Of a stretch of DNA of 38,392 nt, positions 1 to 9,767 are shown piece by piece. Origin of the DNA: Candidatus Anaerobiospirillum pullicola (lineage in GTDB: Bacteria > Pseudomonadota > Gammaproteobacteria > Enterobacterales > Succinivibrionaceae); the NCBI GenBank assembly GCA_018884035.1, contig JAHLFE010000226.1:1-38392 (forward strand). The letters run 5' to 3'. The notes beneath the pieces are model-generated. The model was not told the DNA's origin, ran no database searches, and saw nothing but the letters and a program-made list of their open reading frames with translations. The first letter of the stretch is position 1. Each line of letters starts with the position of its first letter. A program made the position numbers and the translations under genes.

Positions 1-588
1 AAAAAAGCAGACACCATGCCAACTCACTTAAGATAATTGCTATACTTTTTGATAAACAGCTTAACTACCGCTTTAGTAGGAAGTTTGACTACGTATTTAT
101 GCTACTTTTATGTATCTATGGTACTGTGATATTACTGTGAAATGCTGTAAAAACAGAGGCTGGGGCGTAAAAAACAGCGCTGGGAGACAAGGGACAGGCA
201 CTGACAGTGCTGCCGTAAAGTTACGTCTTGCGGTGGGCCATGCTGTCCCTCCGCATTGCTTGACTGCTTGAAATGACGGTAAAGAGAACCATGCAGAGCG
301 CAGAACAAAACTTTGCCCTGACTTCGAGGTGTTGAGGCTGAGTTTTCTCAAACCGCTAAGATACGGCTTTTACCTTAGAGCGGAGCTACTGACGCCTAAC
401 ATTCAAGGGTAAGGCGCTAGCCTTAAAGCTGGGGATGCCTCCATCTCAAGCTTCAATGTGGTGGCTATCATTTAGGGTTGTACAGCAGAAACAGCTTATT
501 TATCAGGAAAAATCAATGCGCGCCAACTGTCCGCTGTCAGCTGCCTACGGTGGCAACAGCGCTCAGTGTGGCGCTTGCCCAAAATAAA
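1..588. other. Non-coding stretch, no gene supported
   Basis: I see no convincing gene in this stretch. The only sizeable open frame (97-351, minus) would begin with TTG, has no ribosome binding site and has no recognisable protein features. The first 70 bases are AT-rich, and a stretch near 8080-8120 has a similar look (both contain CTTAAGATAA and a nearby GCTRTWC-like motif), so this may be a promoter-type region. That is weak inference. Confidence 0.5.
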
Positions 589-665
589 AAGGGTGTACAA
601 CCTCTCAAGTAGCGATCAGCATGGGGCTAACCCACGCTCAGGTCACTTTGAGGCTGTACACCCTT
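589..665 (-). terminator. Intrinsic terminator of the first autotransporter gene
   Basis: A perfect 11-bp inverted repeat (AAGGGTGTACA at 589-599, TGTACACCCTT at 655-665) is extended inward by CCTC/GAGG. Read on the minus strand, it is followed directly by TTTTTATTTT (581-590 complement), the layout of a rho-independent terminator. The loop is unusually long, about 55 nt, and contains a smaller imperfect hairpin around TGGGGCTAACCCACGC. It lies about 230 bp after the stop codon at 894, with a family A repeat in between. Confidence 0.75.
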
Positions 666-723
666 GATCGAGCAAGGCGCAAAGAGCCCGCTCTTGTACT
701 TTATGGTTTAAGTAAAGCGCTGA

Positions 724-879
724 GGAATGACTGACTTCAGAGATGACGGCATTAAGGGCAGCAGGCGTGCCCTACCTTGAGATAGTAGCAAGCGCACCTG
801 CACCACCTATCTCGAGGTTAGGTCTTGGACGTTGCCTGCACTCAGCCTTGCAGCCGTCACTTATGAGATCACTTGTTCC
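724..879 (-). repeat. Family A ERIC/MITE-like repeat, copy 1 (inverted)
   Basis: The ends are inverted repeats: GGAATGACTGACTTCAGAGA at 724-743, leading into TGACGG, and the complementary GTCACTTATGAGATCACTTG leading into TTCC at 879. The centre contains CACCTGCACCACCTATCTCG, the reverse complement of the core seen in the copies at 26312, 26510, 35176 and 35681. The element starts 15 bp after the stop codon of the minus-strand autotransporter and has the same orientation relative to that gene as copy 5 has to the symporter gene. Confidence 0.75.
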
Positions 880-893
880 TTAGTTCTTAGCTC

Positions 894-3800
894 TTAGAAG
901 ACAAAGCGCGCGTTAGCATTGACGCCGTACTCGTCGGTGTTGGACGAGCCAGTGTAGTTCACGCCTAAGCCTAAGCTAAAGTTGCCGGTCTTAGCAGCCA
1001 CACCTAAGGTCGCACCATAGGTGAAGTTGTCAATGACTTCCGAGCTGACGTTAGTGGAGAGGTTCTCCACACCCGCCCAGTGCACGGTGCCATCGGTCTC
1101 GTCATCACCAAAGTTGCCGGTTAAGGTCAGGTCAAACGATGGCTTGACCGACCAGTTGTCACCAACAAACTCCTTAGCGATGGTCACACCCACAGGGATA
1201 GAGAAGATGCCTAAGCTGTCACCGTCGTAGGTCGCAACCGTGCCCTCACCGTCGACATCGTAGTCATCCATATCGATGTAGCTGTAACGTAAGCCCGCAT
1301 GTGGGGTTACCGTAGCTGCCGTGAAGTCAAAGGCGTACTGCGCAGTCACACCTAAGCTTAAGTTGCTGGTATCAAGCGAAGCACCAACGGTATCGATCGC
1401 GGTGTTGCCCTGAAGATCGTTATCAGCAACGGTGTAGGTGAGGTCAGCGACTACCTTGAAGTTGTTGACGCTGTAACCACCGTAGACACCAAAGCCGTAG
1501 TAGTCGAAGTCGTTGGAGACCGCGCTACCAGCGTCCTTGCCGTCGACATCACCGGAGCCGACATTGAACATGGCACCGAAGCTGATGCCATTGGCTAAGG
1601 TGTAGTCAGCACCTAAAGCCACGCCATAGAGGCTGAGATCGACACCGTAGTCCACACCCTCAGCAGCAAAGCCATCCGACTCAGAGCTCTTGTACAGTGG
1701 GCTTACCCACAGCGCCGCACCTTGGGTGTTGTCAGCCACAGTGAGGTTGTAACCGGTGGCACCCATGCCTAAGCGACCGGAAATAGCCTCATAGGAAGAA
1801 GCACCGGCGGTAATGGCAGCTTGCACCGCACCACCGTAGGTGGCTAAGCGGGCCACTGTTTCAGCAGAAGCACCGTTACCAGTTTGAATGGTCTCGGTCA
1901 GGAAGTAGTTGCTGTATGGGTTATGGACTAATGGGCTATTTGGATCAGCATTGTGTGCCGCAATAGACTCAGCGGTGTAACCAATGCCAACCAGCTCATC
2001 TTGAGGCTGGGTAGCCGACCAATCATTGTAGCCAGTAGCGTAAGCCACTAAGGTCGCATACACAGGATCCGAGGCGCCATGCATAATGGCACGACCCTGA
2101 GGATTGACGCTTAAGTTGACCATACCACCATCAGCACCGTTAGCCGAGCTTAAAGTGCCGATTAAGAAGCCATTATCGGTGGAAACATCGATGCTAGCCT
2201 CATTGCCCTTTAAGTCCTCAACCACCACGCGGTTATCACCATCGGTGAAGAGCTGGTAGCTCTGGGCACGTAAATCACCGGAGATTAAGATTTCACCGCC
2301 ATCGGCGATTAACTTGCCGTTGTTGCTCGCAAAGGTGACTAAGGCCTTGGTGTTCTCTTGGCCAATGTAATTCATGGCATCAGCCGAGATTAACATTGCT
2401 GACTGCGTACCGAAGTAGACGCTATCAGCTAAGACACCATCAGCAGTTACGACATGGCCGTTTTGCGTCAGACGCTGCTGATAGGCCTCTTGCGAGAGGC
2501 TGGTCATAGCAATGCCTTCGCCAGCACTTAAGGTAGTAATACCGTTGATGTAGAAGATCGAGCCTAAGTTATCAGCACCGCCGACTAACTTGCCATCAAC
2601 TTGGAATGGAGCAATGGCATCACGTAATGCCGCTAAGTCCCAAGTACCAAAGCCTACGGCAGCGTTTTGGCCGACAAAGATGGAGCCATCTAAGGTGCCT
2701 AAGACCTTAGAGTCAGTGACGGTAGAGGCGTCAACCATGCTCTTAACCGAGGCTAAGGCCGTCTCGTGGTTAAGGTCTGGATCGACAATTAACGCACCAC
2801 CATTGAGGTCTAAGCTCTGCGTCTCAAAGGAGCCGGTGTAAGAGGCAGTCTTATCAATGCCGTCATTAGCATCGCTATCAACACGGGTCTGCGCATCGAG
2901 ACCAACTAAGATGGCCGAGCCAGAGTCTAAGACCGTGTTAACCGTCTTAACCGTACCACCTGCGATGATTAACTCATTGGCGTGGATGGCGTTACCAGCG
3001 GTGTCGACTAAGTCAGTGGCTTGGTTCGACAGCAGCTTTAAGGTATCACCCACCTCAACTTGGCCCATGATCCAAGAGTCGTTATAGCTGAGAGCACGGC
3101 CATTACGAGCATCTAAGGTTAAGTTCTGGGTAGAGAAGGAGGCATTGCCTAAGATATCAGTGTTGGTGACCACCGTGTTGTAAGCAGCAGTGCCCGCAAA
3201 GACATTGCTTAAGCTGTTGCCCGCCTCAACACGCAGCTCATCAGCTGTAATATCGCCAGCTACAGTCGTGTCGTTGCCAACCTCAACATAGCCCACGTCC
3301 TTAATGGCACCTAAGACCTCGGTGACACCGACATTAGCACCCGAGAATTGGCCTTGGGTGATAACGAGCTCAGAACCTGGGTTACCACTGATTGCACCGA
3401 TCTTACCGGCACCATCTAAGAGCAGGCTGCTGTTGTTGGCTAAGTTAACGCCCACTGCTTGTTGCTTGCCACTTGCATCGGCGGAGAAGACAAAGTAGGC
3501 ATCACCATTGCCGTCAGTATCGCGAGCTTGGTGGAGGCCTAAATTGCCATCAACCTGTAAGGAGGTAGGGGCAGCAAAGTCAGTCTGGATAGCGCCATAA
3601 TGACCGCCAGTAACCACGGTGCCGACAGCAACCTTATTGATTAAGGTCGCCATGACTTTATCACTGGTGACACCCTCGACGTTGGCAAAGTCCTTGACGT
3701 TATCCCACGAGGTGATGAGATTGGTCTCGTCATCCCAAGTGATCGCTAAGGAGCCAGAGCCGACGTTTAAGATGCCGTTGCCCATGCTGTCGATTAAAGC

Positions 3801-6800
3801 ATCCTTTAAGTCCTTAGCATTCTGGGCAGTGATGATGGTGCCAGAAGAGAAATCAAGGTAGAGCATACCGTGATTAGACAGATTGATCACAGCATCGGCT
3901 AAAGCCTTATTGGCATCGACCGTAGTCTTGGCTTTGTCAGCCAACTCACCAGCGGTGATTTTGACTAAGGTCTCAGTGGCCACATTACCCAGCTTGAGTT
4001 GTGCATCAGGGCCAGAGACATTGAATGTAGCCTCGGCTAAATCGATACCAGCGGTGTCATCAGCCCTCTTTACCTCAGCGATTTCCGTTGAAGAGGAAGA
4101 GGCGTCGATGTCATTACGACCATTGATGGTGAATTGGCCGTCCACATTGAAGATGGCCTCTTTGCCAGCTTGCATGGTGTTGACGGTGAGCGAGCCACCC
4201 TCGTTTACCTTATTGGTCGAACTACCAGTGACATTTAAGTTGTCGAGGGTTAAGGCTGCGGTATCACCCAGAATGGCGTACTCTTTTTCAGAGGCTCCCA
4301 CAGTGAAGTTAGCGCCACCGGCAAAGTAAGCATCCTTGCCCTCAGCAAAGGCCCATTGTCCTTGAGAGGCATTTAAGCTTGAGTTGCTGCCAGTAAAGCG
4401 CAGGTTGGTGTTGATGAGGCCGCCTTGCGTGTTGTCATCGGTATCTAATTCCAGATTGCCAGCATTGGCGCCATCAGACTTAAACTCAATGACGCTGTTA
4501 GGCGAGGATAAACCGCTGGCCACAACTAAGGTACCACCGGAGACGGTGAAGACGTCCTTGTCTAAGTCGCCCTTATTATTGGCGGCAATGCCCTTGTTGT
4601 TCAGGGTGATGCTCTGGGCATCAATGGTGCCCTCACCAAGAGCCAGCACGTCTGTATCAGTATCAGCGGTAATGCTTAAGGCGCCTGTGGTGGCAAAGGT
4701 GCCTTTACCGGAGAAGTAGACCTTACCTGCGGCTGCTGAGTCGGTAACAAAGGTGCCAACATCAATATCACCGGAGATGGTGCCATCGGCAAAGAGCACA
4801 CCGTCATCGCCTAAGGTCAGCTTGGTCGCAGAAGGGTTAGTACCAGTGGTAGTGATGAAGTTCTTGAACTGCGCACCAGTGATGGCAAGTTGGCCTTCAC
4901 CGGCATCGGAGAGGATATCAGTCTTGCTGTCACGTGCAGAGGCACCTGAAACAGTGACCGCACCCGAGCCCCAAGTTACAGACGTACCACGCAGGTCTAA
5001 CAGGGCGGTAGCGCCAGAAGCACCGGTTACTGTGACGGTGGCTTTAGTGCCATCAGTCTCATCATCAATGACGAAAGCGCCACCATTGATGGTTAAAGAA
5101 GTAGCGACACCACCAGCGTAGTATGGGGTGTTATTGGTACCAGCGAGGTTTAAGCCGTCGTTTTTCTCCTCACCTTTATGAGCGGCGGCAACAGTGAGGC
5201 TACCGTCGGCTAAGTTGATAGCCTGACCTTGAGTGGTCGACCACGCACCGCCCTCAATCTTGATCGAGCCACCATCGATAGTGACATCGTCGCCATTTAA
5301 GGTGCCTGTAGTAGCGCTGGTAGTGGAGCCTAAGATGGTCTCACTCTGGCCTAAGGTGGTGTCGAGGACGACATCATCTTGCAGGGTATAGACATCAGAG
5401 GTGCCATCGATAAAGGTGATGGAGCGGTGTGCCTTGAGCTCGTGTGCGCCAATGGCGCTCTCGCTGGAGTCAAAGCCCTTCCAGTTGTTCTCGTTTAGGA
5501 AAGTGCCGCTCTCGGAACCTAAGGTCAGGTCATTGGCCTCAAAGCGGAAGGCATACGAGGAGTTGCCGGAGCTAACTTGCTCCCAATCTGCTGTACCCGT
5601 GGCAGTGCTATCGGCGATTAAGCTTCTGCCGATCGACATGTTGGAGGCCACAATGGTACGGGTACCATCTAACGCCTTAGACACTTTGTCTACGGTAAAG
5701 CCGCCAGCGATTACATCGTCATCTTTTAAGCTTGTAGAGCCACCAGAGATGCCTGCAACGTTGATGTGGCCAGCGCCAGCGTCGTTGTCGAATTTAAACT
5801 GTGCGATTTCGACTTGGTTGGTGTCGGTGAAGTGGATACGACCACCTAAGCCGACATTAACCTGACCTAAGGCATCGGCTACTTTGGTGTCGCCGTCCTG
5901 AATGACCTCAGTTTTGTCGTTTAAGAACTTGTTTAAGGTGCTGGAGCTCAGCTCTAAGGTCGACAGCTCGGTGTTCTTGTAGTTACCGGTTGCCGTACCG
6001 TTGAGACTGACGTGAATAGCGCCGTCTAAATTGTTATTGTCAGCCGCATCGGTAACTGCGGTTAAGGCAACATCATCTGCGATCTTTAAGGTACCACCAC
6101 GGGTGACCATTAAGGTGCCATCAACCTTGACCAGACCGCCATTGATGGTAGCGGTGCCGTTGTAGTTGATGTTGGCGTCCTTGGCTTCCTTATCGGTCTT
6201 GAAGTTGGTGGAGTAGTCTTGCATCTCGAAGTTTAAGACCACACCATCCTTGATATCGAGGACAGAGTTGTTTAAGGCTGTCTCATGAACCTCAAACATG
6301 GCGCCACCAGAGGCACCACCGGATACGACAATGCGCGCATTATCGGCGGTAAAGCTATTACCAGCCACGCGTGAGGTATAGCCTGGGTGGTACGAACTAG
6401 CGCCAAAAGAGCTCTCTACCTGAATGCCAGTGAGGTTAATGGTGGCGCCTTCGACGGTAATGTTAGAGCCAGAGTAGTCAACGCCGCCTTGCTCGTCTCT
6501 AAACTGTTGCCAGCCTAAGACAGCCTTGGTGTTCTTGGTGCTGGTGCTACCGGTTAAGTCGGTGCTACCGACGTTAACAATGGTGTCCTCACCGGTGATC
6601 TCGATGTTATAGCCGCGCAGGATGGTGTTGGCTCTGTTTCCTGAACCATCAAGCTCATTATTGAGGTTGACCACAGCGCCGTTTTGGATGATGACGTTAT
6701 TGGCACCAACGTCAACACCGACTTGGTTCTTTGAGCTGTTAGTGCTTGAATCAGGGACGTTCAGGTTTACTTTGGCACCATTGATTGTTAACGTGCCTAC

Positions 6801-7238
6801 GTTAGTGACCTGCAGCTTAGAGGTTACTTGTGCGCCACCAAAGGTAAAGCCACCATAAGTGTTATCATCGTCTTTAATGGTGATGTTGTGACCATTGCCA
6901 TTAAAGACTACGGTTGATCCTGCCGTTTCGCCGCTGTTGGTTTGGATGTGATGAGCCTTATCACCTACGATGATGTTGATGTCTTTGTCGAGGCTATCAC
7001 CGCTTGATACCTTTAGCTGTAACTGGTTGTTGCCGTCAGTAGCGTCGCCATTGATCTCAAAGATTTCGTCTTCAGAGTTGTTGATAGTATCGATATTTGA
7101 GACAACTGCTTGAGCCTGCCCCGCAGCTAAACCAGCAGTCAGCAGCACAGCAGGGACGATGCCCTTGAAATAGGCGTTCTTAAAGATCGCGCGGTACTGG
7201 GCGAGCAGGTACTTCAGCGCGTTATTGGTTTGCTTCAT
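894..7238 (-). CDS. Giant autotransporter (type Va secreted outer-membrane protein)
   Basis: This 2,114-residue protein should export its own N-terminal passenger to the cell surface through a C-terminal 12-strand barrel. Residues 1-44 form an extended signal region: a charged, aromatic N-terminus (MKQTNNALKYLLAQY...), a hydrophobic core and a likely cleavage after AQA. Residues about 45-1830 are short Gly/Asn/Asp/Thr-rich repeats with many NGG, VDG and LTxNxG units, typical of a right-handed beta-helix. I noticed no cysteine. The last ~270 residues match the autotransporter barrel family (PF03797) with many alternating strands, ending in Phe (NARFVF). The start is shared with the paralogue at 9888-16226; no clear Shine-Dalgarno precedes it. 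The passenger's target cannot be told; adhesion or surface shielding is the usual role. Confidence 0.93.
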   Translation of the reverse strand: MKQTNNALKYLLAQYRAIFKNAYFKGIVPAVLLTAGLAAGQAQAVVSNIDTINNSEDEIFEINGDATDGNNQLQLKVSSGDSLDKDINIIVGDKAHHIQTNSGETAGSTVVFNGNGHNITIKDDDNTYGGFTFGGAQVTSKLQVTNVGTLTINGAKVNLNVPDSSTNSSKNQVGVDVGANNVIIQNGAVVNLNNELDGSGNRANTILRGYNIEITGEDTIVNVGSTDLTGSTSTKNTKAVLGWQQFRDEQGGVDYSGSNITVEGATINLTGIQVESSFGASSYHPGYTSRVAGNSFTADNARIVVSGGASGGAMFEVHETALNNSVLDIKDGVVLNFEMQDYSTNFKTDKEAKDANINYNGTATINGGLVKVDGTLMVTRGGTLKIADDVALTAVTDAADNNNLDGAIHVSLNGTATGNYKNTELSTLELSSSTLNKFLNDKTEVIQDGDTKVADALGQVNVGLGGRIHFTDTNQVEIAQFKFDNDAGAGHINVAGISGGSTSLKDDDVIAGGFTVDKVSKALDGTRTIVASNMSIGRSLIADSTATGTADWEQVSSGNSSYAFRFEANDLTLGSESGTFLNENNWKGFDSSESAIGAHELKAHRSITFIDGTSDVYTLQDDVVLDTTLGQSETILGSTTSATTGTLNGDDVTIDGGSIKIEGGAWSTTQGQAINLADGSLTVAAAHKGEEKNDGLNLAGTNNTPYYAGGVATSLTINGGAFVIDDETDGTKATVTVTGASGATALLDLRGTSVTWGSGAVTVSGASARDSKTDILSDAGEGQLAITGAQFKNFITTTGTNPSATKLTLGDDGVLFADGTISGDIDVGTFVTDSAAAGKVYFSGKGTFATTGALSITADTDTDVLALGEGTIDAQSITLNNKGIAANNKGDLDKDVFTVSGGTLVVASGLSSPNSVIEFKSDGANAGNLELDTDDNTQGGLINTNLRFTGSNSSLNASQGQWAFAEGKDAYFAGGANFTVGASEKEYAILGDTAALTLDNLNVTGSSTNKVNEGGSLTVNTMQAGKEAIFNVDGQFTINGRNDIDASSSSTEIAEVKRADDTAGIDLAEATFNVSGPDAQLKLGNVATETLVKITAGELADKAKTTVDANKALADAVINLSNHGMLYLDFSSGTIITAQNAKDLKDALIDSMGNGILNVGSGSLAITWDDETNLITSWDNVKDFANVEGVTSDKVMATLINKVAVGTVVTGGHYGAIQTDFAAPTSLQVDGNLGLHQARDTDGNGDAYFVFSADASGKQQAVGVNLANNSSLLLDGAGKIGAISGNPGSELVITQGQFSGANVGVTEVLGAIKDVGYVEVGNDTTVAGDITADELRVEAGNSLSNVFAGTAAYNTVVTNTDILGNASFSTQNLTLDARNGRALSYNDSWIMGQVEVGDTLKLLSNQATDLVDTAGNAIHANELIIAGGTVKTVNTVLDSGSAILVGLDAQTRVDSDANDGIDKTASYTGSFETQSLDLNGGALIVDPDLNHETALASVKSMVDASTVTDSKVLGTLDGSIFVGQNAAVGFGTWDLAALRDAIAPFQVDGKLVGGADNLGSIFYINGITTLSAGEGIAMTSLSQEAYQQRLTQNGHVVTADGVLADSVYFGTQSAMLISADAMNYIGQENTKALVTFASNNGKLIADGGEILISGDLRAQSYQLFTDGDNRVVVEDLKGNEASIDVSTDNGFLIGTLSSANGADGGMVNLSVNPQGRAIMHGASDPVYATLVAYATGYNDWSATQPQDELVGIGYTAESIAAHNADPNSPLVHNPYSNYFLTETIQTGNGASAETVARLATYGGAVQAAITAGASSYEAISGRLGMGATGYNLTVADNTQGAALWVSPLYKSSESDGFAAEGVDYGVDLSLYGVALGADYTLANGISFGAMFNVGSGDVDGKDAGSAVSNDFDYYGFGVYGGYSVNNFKVVADLTYTVADNDLQGNTAIDTVGASLDTSNLSLGVTAQYAFDFTAATVTPHAGLRYSYIDMDDYDVDGEGTVATYDGDSLGIFSIPVGVTIAKEFVGDNWSVKPSFDLTLTGNFGDDETDGTVHWAGVENLSTNVSSEVIDNFTYGATLGVAAKTGNFSLGLGVNYTGSSNTDEYGVNANARFVF

Positions 7239-7290
7239 CAGTTTGTTAGTTTATTAGGTAGAAAAGCGCTTGTTTATGCGGTTTGGCGGG
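7239..7290 (-). promoter_or_regulatory. Conserved leader of the autotransporter gene
   Basis: Directly upstream of the ATG the coding-strand sequence is ACAAACTG, as in the second autotransporter, and the palindrome AAGCGCTT lies at 7264-7271, 26 bp from the ATG. The paralogue carries the same palindrome 30 bp upstream (16256-16263). Apart from these, the two upstream regions are not obviously similar. No purine-rich ribosome binding site is visible. The conserved block could be a translation-initiation or protein-binding element; this is inference from two copies. Confidence 0.4.
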
Positions 7291-8865
7291 GGTAGAGCTA
7301 GAGAGGAGAGACTGCGTAGAGGCTAATGCCTTACTTGTTGCCACCAGTGCTGCAGTAAGTTTTGCCGAGGAGACCGAGCGTGCCGCCATGCGGGGGCTCA
7401 TACCAGAGGTGGCATGAGGATAGGGGCAGCTTTAGAGAGGTACTTAGAGAAGAGGTAGACGCTCAGCTCTGTGTCGGCTGCAGCATGACGCTGCGGTGAG
7501 CGTGGATATATGGCCGCACTTTGCGCGGTCGTGAGGTAGGCAGTACTCTGTATGACCGAGGCAGGGGCACGCTTGACGCGTGCTGCGCTGGGTATCGTCT
7601 TCTTCACGTCAAACAGTACAGTAGGGGCGTTGTCTTATGCCGTGCCGCCTTGTACTGTTAGCCTCTATGAGGCTGCACCGCACGATGTGTAGAGGGTATG
7701 GACGGTGGTCAGCATTGCACTGACCAAGCGGCTTAATGAGAGAGGAGCGCTACGCTCCGCTGCGCCTCAGTAGTGGTAGCTTCTGGTAACGCTCTATTAA
7801 GCTAACCAGCCCGTGTTACGCTCCCGTGGGGACAATCCCATTCCGTTTGCAGCTCTGCCGCGCAGGCAGAGAAAGATACGAGCTACCATGAGGCGCCAAA
7901 CTCAGGATTGTTGCGATTCCTGAGACCAAACAAGCGTGTGAGGGTGGTCGCGACCGCAGGCGGCTGCGGGCAAAACCACGCATAGATAGTCGCTGTTTAA
8001 GGACAAAACCTTGAGCTTAATTTTTCTAGTAAAAAGAAAAAAAAAAAAGTCTGCCAATTGCATCCAATACGTATAGAAAACTAACCACCCTTAAGATAAG
8101 CTGTTCTTACGTAGTCATTAGCACAAATTAGCTGCATTTATAGGATCTATCTAATCTAGATACACAGCAGGGTGCGTAAAAGCTGTGGCGGCTGGCTGGC
8201 TGGCTGGCAGCATGGTGAGTGTCTGGCTCTGTTATGAGGGGCAGCGCTGCGCACTGATCAGCGAGCATGGCTTGGAGTAAAGCTGGCTACGTGTTAGGGA
8301 AGCACGCGGCTCGTACAGAGGCGACCTCCATGATGATGGCGTGTACCCAGCATGCAGATTCTCTGCTTGTTAGAGCCTTGGTAGCGTCTGGCTGTAGCTG
8401 TGCGTAGCTTTATGACGCCACTCCTCAGCTGTGTTGGCATCACCACAAGCTTAAAGGTAATTGCGGTAGAAGGGGAATAGAGGCAAAGCACGCAGATAGC
8501 GTTCTGGGTAGCCAGTGTCTACATTCCCTGTAACCGGCCGCTGCTAAGGCACGCATGCTTAGCCCACCACTACCACCACTACCACCACGTGGCCAACACA
8601 ATCATTGTGGCCGGTGACGCCATTTTGTTCATCACGTTGTTTAGCGTGAAATACCGCCATCCTTGTAGCCGTAGCCACTTAGCCCTGTAACTAGGGCAAA
8701 AGCAAGGCAACCAGCTCAGATCGGTAAAGTTGGCCACAAGCCAACAAAAGATGTCGGTATAAACCTCATATTTATGGGATTGTTGATTGTTAGGCAAAAT
8801 GAGGATTGGCTTATTTACAAGGGGGGGCACCACCCACCAATCATTGCTGCTCCTTAAAAGTAAAA
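7291..8865. other. Long non-coding region upstream of the first autotransporter
   Basis: No open frame here has both a plausible start and protein-like composition. Visible structure includes a 12-base A run at 8037-8048 in an AT-rich patch (8000-8170) that could hold a minus-strand promoter, a GGCT tetranucleotide tract at 8190-8208 (4.75 units), and a run of CCACTACCACCACTACCA-type triplets near 8570-8586. If the promoter is in the AT-rich patch, the autotransporter mRNA would have an untranslated leader of roughly 800 nt. Confidence 0.4.
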
Positions 8866-8898
8866 AGGGCGCACAGCCTGTTCTTGACGGTGCGCCCT
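8866..8898 (-). terminator. Intrinsic terminator after the HEAT-like gene
   Basis: AGGGCGCAC (8866-8874) and GTGCGCCCT (8890-8898) form a 9-bp perfect stem with a 15-nt loop. On the minus strand the stem is followed by TTTTACTTTT. It lies about 200 bp after the stop codon of the minus-strand gene ending at 9096 and is the best candidate terminator for it. Confidence 0.8.
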
Positions 8899-9095
8899 TG
8901 ATGTTAGCAGTAGCCATGCGCGGTGCTCACGGCTGTTTTATGCGGAAAAATCATCAATGAGGACTGTAATAAGTGGGGAGGTGTGAGTATGTATATGGTT
9001 CAAGAACCGCGCAGAAATTAACATGCGTTAACATAGCAGCGACGCTCCTAGCTGCTTACTACACAGTGGACAAAGCTTGCTAGAGCCACTCTTTG

Positions 9096-9548
9096 CTATT
9101 TGTTCTTGGGCAGGCTCTTGTACAGATTGGTGATCCACTCGTCAAACTTAGCGCCTTTCTCGTACTCCATAACGTCATACATCTCAGGGTTGATGATTTT
9201 AAGGGTTCTCTTGAAGAGCTCGAGATCAAGCTCTGGCATCTTCGTTTCGCGTCTGATGCGCAAGAAGACTTTCTTGAAGTCTTTGGATTTAAAGCCAATA
9301 TCCTTTTTGCCCAATCGGATTGGTTGTCCCCTTTTGGTCAGCTTGAGCGCTTGGGCTGCAAGAAATGCTGCGCGCTTTACCGCGTATACTCGATCATGGA
9401 TCGCTAAACGTATAATGACATCGCGAGACTGTTGGCAATCGAGCTGTTTTAGCGCGTTTAATGCCTGCAGGCGACGACGCCACGAAGTTTTATCGTTAGC
9501 GGCTTTAACCAGATCCTTGATGTTGCTCGGAGTGTTGCTGTTTTCCAT
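9096..9548 (-). CDS. Small HEAT-repeat-like protein
   Basis: This 150-residue, basic, soluble protein has no signal peptide or membrane segment. Residues about 22-70 (WRRRLQALNALKQL, then RDVIIRLAIHDRVYAVKRAA) show the paired-helix pattern of HEAT/armadillo-type repeats: Trp-Arg-rich first helix, Asp-Arg-x-x-Val turn, Arg-Ala-Ala second helix. The C-terminal half (FKKVFLRIRRETKMPELDL...) looks helical and charged but matches nothing I recognise. Such repeats usually bind proteins or nucleic acid. The start is chosen because AGGAGC lies 7 bp upstream on the minus strand. It sits alone between the two autotransporters with its own terminator. An alternative open frame covers the opposite strand but lacks a ribosome binding site. 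Confidence 0.75.
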   Translation of the reverse strand: MENSNTPSNIKDLVKAANDKTSWRRRLQALNALKQLDCQQSRDVIIRLAIHDRVYAVKRAAFLAAQALKLTKRGQPIRLGKKDIGFKSKDFKKVFLRIRRETKMPELDLELFKRTLKIINPEMYDVMEYEKGAKFDEWITNLYKSLPKNK

Positions 9549-9700
9549 ATAAAGCTCCTATTTGCTGAAAGATGGGCGTTCCTCAAAGTCAGTAACCTTG
9601 GAGTACTGCTAACCACGCCAAAGCGTGGGTCACGGCCCATATATAGCAGTTGAGATAAACGCAGACAGCGTTATGTTGTAGAGATGATGTCTGCTGTAAA
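9549..9700 (-). promoter_or_regulatory. Probable promoter and leader of the HEAT-like gene
   Basis: On the minus strand a GCTATATAT stretch (about 9638-9648) could be a -10 region; the -35 match is poor. The presumed leader contains the small hairpin CCACGC/GCGTGG at 9613-9618 and 9623-9628, and ends with AGGAGC as the ribosome binding site. There is no other gene between this point and the terminators of the second autotransporter. Confidence 0.3.
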
Positions 9701-9758
9701 AAGGGAGCATTGCTCCTGTCCCTGCACCACAGTGCAGAAGCTAAGGCTTTGCTCCCTT
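9701..9758 (-). terminator. Intrinsic terminator of the second autotransporter gene
   Basis: AAGGGAGCA (9701-9709) pairs with TGCTCCCTT (9750-9758), a perfect 9-bp stem. On the minus strand the stem is followed by TTTTTACA. The loop is about 40 nt and itself contains a CTGCAC/GTGCAG hairpin. The design matches the terminators at 589-665 and 36736-36805. Confidence 0.75.
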
Positions 9759-9767
9759 GTTTTGGTA

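Noticed and set aside
97..351. 84-codon minus-strand frame
   Set aside because: Starts with TTG, no ribosome binding site, composition not protein-like.
3883..4329. Long plus-strand frames inside both autotransporter genes
   Set aside because: They mirror the repetitive minus-strand codons, have no ribosome sites, and recur wherever the real gene is open.
8579..8917. 112-codon minus-strand frame
   Set aside because: Its start overlaps the terminator hairpin at 8866-8898 and no family or ribosome site is visible.
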